Assembly: GCF_946885885.1 (NCBI RefSeq)
Contig: NZ_CAMPHN010000060.1
Coordinates: forward strand, 1 to 23,407
Origin: an uncultured Pseudomonas sp.
Lineage (GTDB): Bacteria; Pseudomonadota; Gammaproteobacteria; Pseudomonadales; Pseudomonadaceae
Direction of reading: 5' to 3'
DNA length: 23,407 nt
Shown: one piece after another, positions 14,887 to 23,407 of the stretch
How positions within the stretch are numbered: the stretch's first letter is position 1
Layout of the letters: each line of letters begins with the position of its first letter
Translations under genes and position numbers: made by a program
Notes under the pieces: model-generated
Told to the model about the DNA's origin: nothing
The model's database searches: none
Seen by the model: the letters and a program-made list of their open reading frames with translations, nothing else

Positions 14887-14889
<3 letters not shown>
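14855..14889 (-). repeat. Heptad repeat arm, pair B right
   Basis: Five 7-mers of the GCTTRNN type, more diverged than in other arms, extend up to and across the dolP stop codon (14887-14889). They are the inverted partner of 14775-14809. Confidence 0.65.
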
Positions 14890-16040
<1,151 letters not shown>

Positions 16041-16415
16041 TCAGGTATCAAAGGCGTTTTGAATCCAGTTCAGTTGCGGGGGGCGATTGCCGTCGGCATT
16101 GATGGCAATCACGTCAAAACGGCAGGGGTGCTGGGCCCAGCGCGATTCCTTTTGTAGAAAGTGCATGGCGGCCAGCGTCAGTTTCTCTCGCTTGCGCGCG
16201 TCAACGCTTTCCAGGGCGCCGCCCCAGGCCCTGTGCCGACGGTAGCGGACTTCGACGAATACTACTGTATCGCGATCGAGCATGACCAGATCGAGCTCGC
16301 CGCGCCTGCAGCTCCAGTTTTGTGCCAGCAGGCGCAGACCTTTTTCTTCCAGATGGCGCCGGGCCAAGGCCTCGGCGACCGAACCGCTGTTCTGGGTGCT
16401 GCCGCGATCGCTCAA
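16041..16415 (-). CDS. yraN: YraN-family (UPF0102) predicted nuclease-like protein
   Basis: The 124-residue product has a restriction-endonuclease-like fold. The motif GELDLVMLDRDTVVFVEVRYR supplies Glu40, Asp42 and Glu55 at the positions of a PD-(D/E)XK active site; the usual Lys of EVK is Arg57 here. The AEALARRHLEEKGLRLLAQNW N-terminal helix is typical and is recognisable in two parts. The biochemical role is not established. The ATG at 16415 overlaps the lpoA stop by four bases, so the genes are translationally coupled. Confidence 0.88.
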   Translation of the reverse strand: MSDRGSTQNSGSVAEALARRHLEEKGLRLLAQNWSCRRGELDLVMLDRDTVVFVEVRYRRHRAWGGALESVDARKREKLTLAAMHFLQKESRWAQHPCRFDVIAINADGNRPPQLNWIQNAFDT

Positions 16416-18223
16416 TTGAAGTTGTCTGGCAGGCGCTGCACCGCGCCATTGTTGAACATCGCCCAGGGCAATTGGCGTTCGATGCGCTGGGCCGGGTTAA
16501 GGCTCAGGCTGCCGGATAGGCCGTCGATCTGCGTGTCGGGCAGCGCCTTGAGCTGGGTCAGGCGCGGCGCCAGGCGGTAGGCATCCGCGCCCATCGCATA
16601 GAGCCGACCGAGGCTGCCGCTTGCTTGCGGCCATTGCTCGCTGACCTGCTGGCGCAGCGGTTCGTCGCTGTTGAGCAGCCATGGCGTTTCGCAAAACAGA
16701 ATGCCGTCCATGTCCTGGTATTGCGCCTGGCTGAGCGCGCCGGTGAACAGATGCGAAGTGGCATATACGGGGACGTCGCCGGCGTATTGGAACGCCAGGG
16801 TCGGCTTGATCTGCTGCGCCTGCTGCGGGGTCGCGGCGAGGAAGATGAAGTCGACATCCTGGCGCCGTGCCGGCTGGCTGGCCACTGCAACACCCAGGGT
16901 GTTTTTCAGGCGGTTGGTGCGCGCCTCGCTTTCGCGGAGCTGAAACAGATTGGCGATCTGTTTGGCCAGTTCGACGGGCTGGTCGACGTGCTCGGCGGCG
17001 ATCAGGCTGCCGCCTTGGGCTTGCCAGCTCTGGTGGAAAGCATCCAGCACCCGGTCGCCCCATTCGCCGCGCGGCACCAGGGCGACAGCCCGGCGCATGC
17101 CGTCGGCCCAGGCGCGGCGTGCCACTTCGCGGGCTTCGTCTTCGGCGGCGAGGCCGAACTGGAACAACTGCGCCGGGCCTTCCTGGCCCGCTTCGCTGTA
17201 ATTCAGAGCCAGAGTGGTGATCGGTAATTGCTCGCGGTCGCTGAGCTGCTTAACCAGCGGTTTTTCCAGAGGGCCTATGACCAATTGCACGCCCGCCGCT
17301 TTCGCCTGGCTGTAGAACTCGTCCAGCGAGGTCAGGCGCGAGCTGTCGTAGAACTGAATGTTCGGTGGGTTCTGGCCGTTCTGTTGTGCCTGGTAGTGGG
17401 CGGCGAGGAAGCCATCGCGCAGGGCGCGCGCCACCGTCGCCAATTGGCCTTCCTGCGGCAGCAACAGGGCGATTTCCGTCAGCGGCTGGCTGGATAAGGC
17501 TTGCAGCTTGCCGAGCATCTGCGGCAGTTGGCGCGCGGCGGGATGTTCCGGGTGCTGCGCGCGCCATGTGTCGATGGCGGCTTGCTGTTGTTCCAGGGTG
17601 CCGGCCGTCTTGGTGCTGCGGGCCAGTGCCAGCCAGCCGGCCATGTCGCTGCCTGTACCGCCCTGAAGCTGCTCGAGGGGCAGGCTGGCGACCAGGTTCC
17701 AGATGGCTTCGTGGTTGGCTTGGGCGGTTTCGCCGCTCAGCAGCGGGGCGATGAACACCCGCTCACGGGCGGCCGCGAGGGTCTGTCCGTCGGCTTGCAG
17801 GGCGCTGGCGCGGGCCAGCTGGGTGCGTACCTGTTGTTCCACGGGCAGTTCGCCGAGACGCTCCATGCTTGGATGGTCGAGGGCGCGCAAGGCGGCCTGC
17901 GGTTTGTCGCGGGTCAATGCCAGTTCGGCGATCAAGGTGACGGCATAGACTTGTTGCGCGGGTTTCAGGCTGTCGATTCGCACCTGTTCGAGAATGCGCG
18001 TGGCCTTGCCGATGTCGTTTTGTCGATAGGCTTGGTCGGCCGCGGCCAGGCGTAGCGCCGCCGCCTGTTCGGGCTGGCTCCCGCCGGCTTGTTGCAGCAT
18101 CTGTTCGATGCTGGCTTGTGGGGTGCGTGGCAGTTCGCCCAGGTTGGATGAAGGCGAGCCGGCGCAGGCGGCGAGCAGGCCGGCAAGGCAGAGCACGGTG
18201 AGTGGGCGGGTGCAGACGATCAT
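16412..18223 (-). CDS. lpoA: Penicillin-binding-protein activator lipoprotein LpoA (YraM/LppC)
   Basis: The 603-residue outer-membrane lipoprotein has lipobox LAAC with Cys20. The N-terminal part (about 30-250) is built of helical TPR-like repeats rich in Ala, Leu and Gln. The C-terminal part (about 253-600) resembles a type I periplasmic binding protein: it starts at IALLLPQEGQLATVARALRD and includes the VIGPLEKPLVKQL segment. In E. coli LpoA reaches across the periplasm to activate PBP1a transglycosylase/transpeptidase. A TACAAT -10-like box on the minus strand (18259-18264) lies upstream without a clear -35. It is the first gene of lpoA-yraN-diaA-dolP. Confidence 0.92.
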   Translation of the reverse strand: MIVCTRPLTVLCLAGLLAACAGSPSSNLGELPRTPQASIEQMLQQAGGSQPEQAAALRLAAADQAYRQNDIGKATRILEQVRIDSLKPAQQVYAVTLIAELALTRDKPQAALRALDHPSMERLGELPVEQQVRTQLARASALQADGQTLAAARERVFIAPLLSGETAQANHEAIWNLVASLPLEQLQGGTGSDMAGWLALARSTKTAGTLEQQQAAIDTWRAQHPEHPAARQLPQMLGKLQALSSQPLTEIALLLPQEGQLATVARALRDGFLAAHYQAQQNGQNPPNIQFYDSSRLTSLDEFYSQAKAAGVQLVIGPLEKPLVKQLSDREQLPITTLALNYSEAGQEGPAQLFQFGLAAEDEAREVARRAWADGMRRAVALVPRGEWGDRVLDAFHQSWQAQGGSLIAAEHVDQPVELAKQIANLFQLRESEARTNRLKNTLGVAVASQPARRQDVDFIFLAATPQQAQQIKPTLAFQYAGDVPVYATSHLFTGALSQAQYQDMDGILFCETPWLLNSDEPLRQQVSEQWPQASGSLGRLYAMGADAYRLAPRLTQLKALPDTQIDGLSGSLSLNPAQRIERQLPWAMFNNGAVQRLPDNFN

Positions 18224-18292
18224 GTAAGCGATCCTGATACTTGATCAAATGAGCGGGAATTGTACCCGCGCGTGAGGGGTTGGTGCGATGTC

Positions 18293-18352
18293 GAAGGCTA
18301 AGAACCTGTTCACGCTTTGCCGCGTTCGGCATTTCGGCCGTTCGTAGCCTTC
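18293..18352. repeat. Short spaced inverted repeat between lpoA and rsmI
   Basis: GAAGGCTA (18293-18300) and TAGCCTTC (18345-18352) are exact reverse complements with 44 bases between them, including GCGTTCGG and TTCGGCCG-like segments that could pair. It may be a small dispersed repeat; function is unknown. Confidence 0.4.
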
Positions 18353-18460
18353 ATCGGGCCACTGGTTATCGCCGCATCGAGGGTGCGCTCGCCGGCCGTT
18401 GCGCGCGGTGACGGCGGGACGGGCTACAATGCGCGCTTTGTCTATTCATGAGGCTTTGCT

Positions 18461-19327
18461 GTGACCGCTTCCGGTGCTCCGAATTCTGCCCCCGGCACGC
18501 TTTATGTAGTGGCCACGCCTATCGGCAACCTCGACGATATCAGCGCGCGGGCGCTGAACGTGTTGCGTGAGGTCGCTTTGATCGCCGCGGAGGATACCCG
18601 CCACTCGGCGCGGCTGATGCAGCACTTCGGTATCGGCACACCGTTGGCGGCCTGTCATGAGCACAACGAGCGCGATCAGGGTGGGCGCTTTCTCGCGCGC
18701 TTGCAGGCCGGCGAAGATGTCGCGCTGATTTCCGACGCGGGTACGCCGCTGATTTCCGATCCGGGCTATCACCTGGTGCGTCAGGCGCGGGCGGCCGGCA
18801 TTACGGTGGTGCCGGTGCCCGGTGCTTGTGCGCTGATCGCGGCCTTGTCGGCCGCCGGTTTGCCATCGGACCGCTTTATCTTCGAGGGCTTTCTGCCGGC
18901 CAAGGCCGCCGCTCGGCGGGGGCGCTTGGAGCAGGTCAAGGAGGAGCCGCGAACCTTGATTTTTTATGAGGCGCCGCATCGCATTCTCGAATGCCTGGAG
19001 GATATGCGGGCGGTATTCGGCGATCAGCGTCCGGCGTTGCTGGCCCGTGAGATCAGCAAGACCTTCGAGACGCTCAAGGGCCTGCCATTGGCCGAGTTGA
19101 GCGCCTGGGTGGCGGCGGATAGTAATCAGCAGCGCGGCGAGTGCGTGGTGTTGGTGGCCGGCTGGCAGGCGCCGGAAGGCGAGGCCGCGGTCAGTGCCGA
19201 GGCATTGCGGGTACTCGATCTGTTGCTAGGGGAAATGCCACTCAAGCGCGCTGCGGCGTTGGCGGCGGAAATCACCGGGGTGCGTAAGAACCTGCTCTAT
19301 CAGGTGGCGCTGGCGCGCCAGCTCTAA
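18461..19327 (+). CDS. rsmI: 16S rRNA 2'-O-ribose C1402 methyltransferase RsmI
   Basis: The 288-residue SAM-dependent tetrapyrrole-methylase-fold enzyme methylates the 2'-OH of C1402 in 16S rRNA. Conserved blocks are [48 protein letters not shown], and [25 protein letters not shown] and KTFET follow. The start is GTG at 18461 with GAGG 8 bases upstream. A TACAAT box (18425-18430) suits a -10 but has no good -35. It is divergent from lpoA, the normal arrangement. Its TAA stop is also the first base triplet of a heptad repeat arm. Confidence 0.95.
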   Translation: MTASGAPNSAPGTLYVVATPIGNLDDISARALNVLREVALIAAEDTRHSARLMQHFGIGTPLAACHEHNERDQGGRFLARLQAGEDVALISDAGTPLISDPGYHLVRQARAAGITVVPVPGACALIAALSAAGLPSDRFIFEGFLPAKAAARRGRLEQVKEEPRTLIFYEAPHRILECLEDMRAVFGDQRPALLAREISKTFETLKGLPLAELSAWVAADSNQQRGECVVLVAGWQAPEGEAAVSAEALRVLDLLLGEMPLKRAAALAAEITGVRKNLLYQVALARQL

Positions 19328-19345
19328 GCTGCAAGCTGCAAGCAG
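19325..19345 (+). repeat. Heptad repeat arm (three YAAGCNN units), pair C left
   Basis: Three 7-mers begin with the rsmI stop codon itself: TAAGCTG, followed by two CAAGCNG units. The inverted partner arm lies at 19655-19688, just upstream of rnpB. Confidence 0.8.
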
Positions 19346-19381
19346 AAGCCCAGTGAGATTCGTAATGCTGTTTATTTAAGC

Positions 19382-19416
19382 AAAGCCGCGACGCCCATTG
19401 GCATTGCGGCTTTTTT
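19382..19416 (+). terminator. Rho-independent terminator after rsmI
   Basis: AAAGCCGC and GCGGCTTT form the stem, with an additional GCC/GGC pairing inside the loop, and the run of T residues extends to 19416. It lies 54 bases after the rsmI stop codon. Confidence 0.8.
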
Positions 19417-19446
19417 GACCATGTCCCGTGGCCAAGCTGCCCCGCG

Positions 19447-19503
19447 TAGGGTGCGCTGTGCGCACCGAAAGATGCGAGCTTACTGGTACGTAGCGCACCC
19501 TAC
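19447..19503. repeat. Degraded palindromic repeat (GTAGGGTGCGC family)
   Basis: The left arm begins GTAGGGTGCGC and the right arm ends GCGCACCCTAC. The inner right arm is shorter than the left by two bases and mismatched. It is the second copy of the palindrome found intact at 465-528. Confidence 0.7.
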
Positions 19504-19610
19504 ACATAGCCCAGCCGCTGGCGTGATGTTTTCGGGAGTACGCGGCTGCCCGTTCTTCCCAGGTAAGCCCAGGGGCCTCCGGGTCGCCCCACAGGCCGGT
19601 GCGCACGGGG

Positions 19611-19626
19611 TTAAGTGAACAGCATT
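19611..19626 (+). mobile_element. Solo 16-mer matching the IS4-type element's right end
   Basis: TTAAGTGAACAGCATT is identical to 385-400, where it overlaps the transposase stop codon. No transposase coding sequence precedes it here. It may be a relic left after loss of an element, or a sequence shared for another reason. Confidence 0.4.
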
Positions 19627-19654
19627 ACAGTGAAAATCAGGCGTTTTCGCTTTT

Positions 19655-19688
19655 GCTTGCGGCTTGAAGCTTGCCGCTTGAGGCTGCG
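19655..19688 (-). repeat. Heptad repeat arm (four GCTTGNN units), pair C right
   Basis: Four consecutive GCTTGNN 7-mers, then a diverged GCTGCG, end 20 bases before the RNase P RNA. The arm contains the predicted -35 hexamer of rnpB (19671-19676). Confidence 0.8.
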
Positions 19689-19699
19689 CCCGTTACCCT
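19671..19699 (+). promoter_or_regulatory. Predicted rnpB promoter
   Basis: TTGCCG (19671-19676) and TACCCT (19694-19699) are separated by 17 bases. Initiation 8-9 bases after the -10 would fall at about 19708, which is the predicted 5' end of the RNase P RNA, whose 5' end is normally set by transcription initiation. The -35 lies inside the heptad repeat arm. Confidence 0.5.
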
Positions 19700-19707
19700 T
19701 GCCGGCG

Positions 19708-20069
19708 GAGAGTCGATCGGACAGTCGCTGCCGTGTTTCGTTCTGCGGAACGCGGGGGAGGAAAGTCCGGGCTCCATAGGGCGGAGTGCCAGGTAATGCC
19801 TGGGGGGCGTGAGCCTACGGAAAGTGCCACAGAAAATAACCGCCTAAGCGCTTCGGTGCCGGTAAGGGTGAAAAGGTGCGGTAAGAGCGCACCGCACGGC
19901 TGGTAACAGTCCGTGGCTAGGTAAACCCCACTCGGAGCAAGACCAAATAGGGTTCCATTGGCGTGGCCCGCGCTGGAACCGGGTAGGTTGCTAAAGACGT
20001 GCAGTGATGTACGTCGTAGAGGAATGACTGTCCTCGACAGAACCCGGCTTACAGATCGGCTCTCCACCT
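19708..20069 (+). ncRNA. rnpB: RNase P RNA (type A)
   Basis: The catalytic RNA of RNase P, which removes 5' leaders from tRNA precursors. Conserved blocks are present in order: GAGGAAAGTCCGGGCTCCAT near the 5' end, GCCTACGGAAAGTGCCACAG, AAGGGTGAAAAGGTGCGGTA, the AAACCCCACTCGGAGCAAGA region, GGGTTCCATTGGCG, and CAGAACCCGGCTTACAGATC near the 3' end. The terminal helix P1 pairs GAGAGTCGATC at 19708 with GATCGGCTCTC at 20054-20064. The length of about 360 nt matches Pseudomonas RNase P RNA. The 3' end is approximate; no classical terminator follows, only a T-rich CCTTTCTTTT. Confidence 0.97.
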
Positions 20070-20271
20070 TTCTTTTGTGATCCGCTTCACTTTCATCCCC
20101 CGCTTTCTAATACCGAAAAAATCTTACTCTTAACAAATCACTTTAAGTTTGAAGTGCAGCCTCTTGCGTGGCCTCGCTTTACCTCGTCAGTGTCCCGTCT
20201 GTTTGTCGTTTCTTCTTCCGGTTAGATCGCTAAATCTCCGTTCTATAAGGGTTTTTCCCACTTGGGGCGCC

Positions 20272-20301
20272 TTGACGGTGGGGTGTGTGCGTTCCTATAG
20301 T
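20272..20301 (+). promoter_or_regulatory. Sigma70-type promoter of the mraZ/dcw cluster
   Basis: TTGACG (20272-20277) and TATAGT (20296-20301) each match consensus at 5/6, with an 18-base spacer. Transcription would start near 20308, immediately before the MraZ operator repeats. Confidence 0.72.
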
Positions 20302-20309
20302 GTGCGCGA

Positions 20310-20345
20310 GTGGTAAAAAGTGGCATGAAGTGGGTTTTTTTGGGC
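20310..20345 (+). promoter_or_regulatory. MraZ operator: four TGG motifs at 10-bp spacing
   Basis: TGG occurs at 20311, 20321, 20331 and 20341, each exactly 10 bases after the last. The first three are preceded by G, and the last two extend to TGGG. In E. coli MraZ binds three TGGGN repeats spaced by five bases just downstream of the mraZ promoter, so this array fits an autoregulatory operator. The agreement in spacing and position is direct; binding is inference. Confidence 0.75.
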
Positions 20346-20376
20346 ATGGATAGCTAATAACAGGGGAAGCGCGATC

Positions 20377-20832
20377 GTGTTTCGCGGAGCTAACGCCATC
20401 AGTCTCGACGCCAAAGGGCGCCTCGCGATGCCGAGTCGGTATCGTGACGAGCTCGTTTCGCGTTGTGCCGGCCAGCTTATCGTGACCATCGATGCCATCG
20501 ACCCCTGCTTATGTGTCTATCCGCTGGCCGAGTGGGAGTTGATCGAAGCCAAATTGCGCGAGCTGGCGTCCTTCCGCGAAGAAAACCGCCGCTTGCAACG
20601 TTTGCTGATCGGCAATGCCGTCGACCTCGAGCTGGATGCCAGCGGTCGTTTTCTGGTGCCGCCGCGTCTGCGCGAGTACGCCAAGTTGGATAAGCGCGCG
20701 ATGCTGGTCGGGCAACTCAATAAATTTCAATTGTGGGATGAAGATGCCTGGAATGCTGTGGCGGACGCCGATCTGGCGGCCATCAAGCAACCGGGTGCCC
20801 TGTCCGACGATCTACGTGACCTGATCCTGTGA
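20377..20832 (+). CDS. mraZ: Transcriptional regulator MraZ
   Basis: The 151-residue protein has two SpoVT/AbrB-like domains (about 5-50 and 77-122), each with the DxxxR motif: [14 protein letters not shown] with Asp11/Arg15, and [14 protein letters not shown]. MraZ forms ring-shaped oligomers and represses the division/cell-wall cluster that it heads. The start is GTG at 20377, with a GGGGAAG ribosome binding site before it. The stop codon overlaps the rsmH start. The operator described just upstream supports autoregulation. Confidence 0.96.
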   Translation: MFRGANAISLDAKGRLAMPSRYRDELVSRCAGQLIVTIDAIDPCLCVYPLAEWELIEAKLRELASFREENRRLQRLLIGNAVDLELDASGRFLVPPRLREYAKLDKRAMLVGQLNKFQLWDEDAWNAVADADLAAIKQPGALSDDLRDLIL

Positions 20833-21772
20833 CTATGACCGGCAGCTTTCGCCATATAACCGTGCTACTCGACGAAGCCGTTGAAGGCCTCGCCGTGCGG
20901 CCCGATGGCTGCTACCTGGATGGCACCTTCGGGCGCGGCGGGCATAGCCGGCTGATATTGCAGAAGCTCGGGCCGGATGGTCACTTGTTGGGATTCGATA
21001 AAGATCCCTTAGCGATTGCGACGGGTGAAGCGCTAGCGGCCGAAGACGGCCGCTTTGTCGTTGTGCAGCGGAGTTTTGCGGAACTTGGCGAGGAAGTCGT
21101 TGTCCGCGGTTTGGCAGGGCGGGTCAACGGCATTCTTCTCGATCTGGGCGTGTCCTCGCCGCAGTTGGACGATGCCGCCCGTGGTTTCAGTTTCCTCAAC
21201 GACGGTCCGCTGGATATGCGTATGGATCCGACTCGTGGGCTCAGTGCGGCGCAGTGGATCGCCAGTGCCCCCGAGGAGGAAATCGCCCGGGTATTCAAGG
21301 AGTACGGCGAGGAGCGTTTCGCCAAGCGCATGGCCCGCGCCGTGGTCCTGCGTCGTGCCGAGCAGCCGTTCGAGCGCACCGCCGATCTGGCGCAGGTGCT
21401 GACCGTCGCCAATCCGGCCTGGGAGAAGGGCAAGAATCCCGCGACCCGTGCGTTCCAGGGGTTGCGTATTCATATCAACAACGAGTTGGGCGATCTCGAG
21501 CGCGGCCTGGATGCGGCGCTGGAAGCCCTCGAAGTCGGCGGTCGTCTGGTGGTGATCAGCTTCCACTCCCTGGAAGACCGCATCGTCAAACTCTTTATGC
21601 GCAAACACGCCAAGGGCGAACAGGACAAGCTGCCGCGCAATCTGCCGATCATTCCGAAAGCCTTCGAGCCGCGTCTGAAGCTGGTCGGCAAGCCGCAGTT
21701 CGCCTCCGAGGCCGAGTTGAAGGCCAACCCACGTTCGCGCAGTGCGGTGATGCGGGTTGCGGAGAAGCTGCG

Positions 21773-21776
<4 letters not shown>
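20829..21776 (+). CDS. rsmH: 16S rRNA N4-cytosine-1402 methyltransferase RsmH
   Basis: The 315-residue SAM-dependent enzyme methylates N4 of C1402 of 16S rRNA, the same nucleotide whose ribose is methylated by RsmI encoded 1.5 kb upstream. [35 protein letters not shown], and [20 protein letters not shown] are conserved motifs, with ISFHSLEDR near the C-terminus. The GTG at 20829 overlaps the mraZ stop (GTGA); an ATG at 20835 is a possible alternative. The stop overlaps ftsL. Confidence 0.96.

Positions 21777-23407
<1,631 letters not shown>

Larger units (their letters stand above)
19346..19654. other. Gene-free interval between rsmI and rnpB, enclosed by heptad arms
   Basis: The interval holds the rsmI terminator (19382-19416), a degraded GTAGGGTGCGC palindrome (19447-19503) and a 16-mer identical to the IS4-type transposase gene end (19611-19626). 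Short frames on both strands (67 and 76 codons) cover the palindrome and show no recognisable family, so none is called as a gene. Confidence 0.65.
20070..20376. other. AT-richer intergenic region upstream of mraZ
   Basis: This 307-bp interval is lower in GC than its surroundings, especially 20100-20150. It contains the mraZ promoter and operator described separately. I see no gene, hairpin terminator or repeat in 20070-20271. Confidence 0.7.

Noticed and set aside
19376..19606. 76-codon minus-strand ORF upstream of rnpB
   Set aside because: It spans the rsmI terminator and the palindromic repeat, with no recognisable domain.

Overview
This window looks like a chromosome segment from a Pseudomonas-type gammaproteobacterium. 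It is GC-rich, and its gene order matches, from memory, a conserved block of Pseudomonas chromosomes: zapG, alpha/beta hydrolase, trpS, zapE, AraC-type regulator, acyl-CoA dehydrogenase, aldo-keto reductase, rplM-rpsI, petABC, sspAB, dolP-diaA-yraN-lpoA, rsmI, rnpB, mraZ-rsmH-ftsL-ftsI. Most genes are housekeeping. No CRISPR array, phage, toxin-antitoxin or defence locus is visible.

Region 1 (1-1448) is accessory DNA. It holds the 3' end of an IS4-family transposase gene, cut by the window edge. A 23-bp-arm palindrome follows, then a nested imperfect palindrome of about 712 bp (603-1314) and a degenerate REP-like sequence. No convincing protein gene lies in 393-1448, although the structure creates several spurious ORFs.

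Region 2 (1449-9597): zapG runs leftward. An alpha/beta hydrolase gene, trpS and zapE run rightward, zapE from its own sigma70-type promoter. An AraC/GlxA-like regulator is divergent from an acyl-CoA dehydrogenase gene, with a 22-bp operator-like palindrome between them. An endonuclease V gene (nfi) sits between the dehydrogenase and a convergent Tas-like aldo-keto reductase gene.

Region 3 (9625-14886): rplM-rpsI (ribosomal proteins L13 and S9) ends at a strong terminator. petA-petB-petC encodes the cytochrome bc1 complex with overlapping start and stop codons and ends at a second terminator. sspA-sspB (RNA polymerase-associated stringent starvation protein and ClpXP adaptor) ends at a third.

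Region 4 (14887-18223, leftward): lpoA-yraN-diaA-dolP encodes envelope growth and replication-initiation functions, with the order seen in the E. coli yraMNOP cluster.

Region 5 (18461-23407, rightward): rsmI (16S rRNA methylation), rnpB (RNase P RNA), then the start of the division/cell-wall (dcw) cluster: mraZ, rsmH, ftsL and the first 448 codons of ftsI. The mraZ promoter is followed by four TGG motifs spaced exactly 10 bp apart, matching the known layout of an MraZ autoregulatory operator.

The most unusual signal is non-coding. A heptad repeat family (YAAGCNN on one strand, NNGCTTR on the other) occurs three times, each as an inverted pair of arms at the 3' ends of genes: zapE/araC, sspB/dolP, and rsmI/rnpB. 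In two cases the TAA stop codon of the gene is itself the start of the outermost heptad. In the third pair one arm supplies the apparent -35 element of rnpB. The long palindrome near the left edge, whose arms carry hairpins with differing but internally complementary stems, is the second notable structure.
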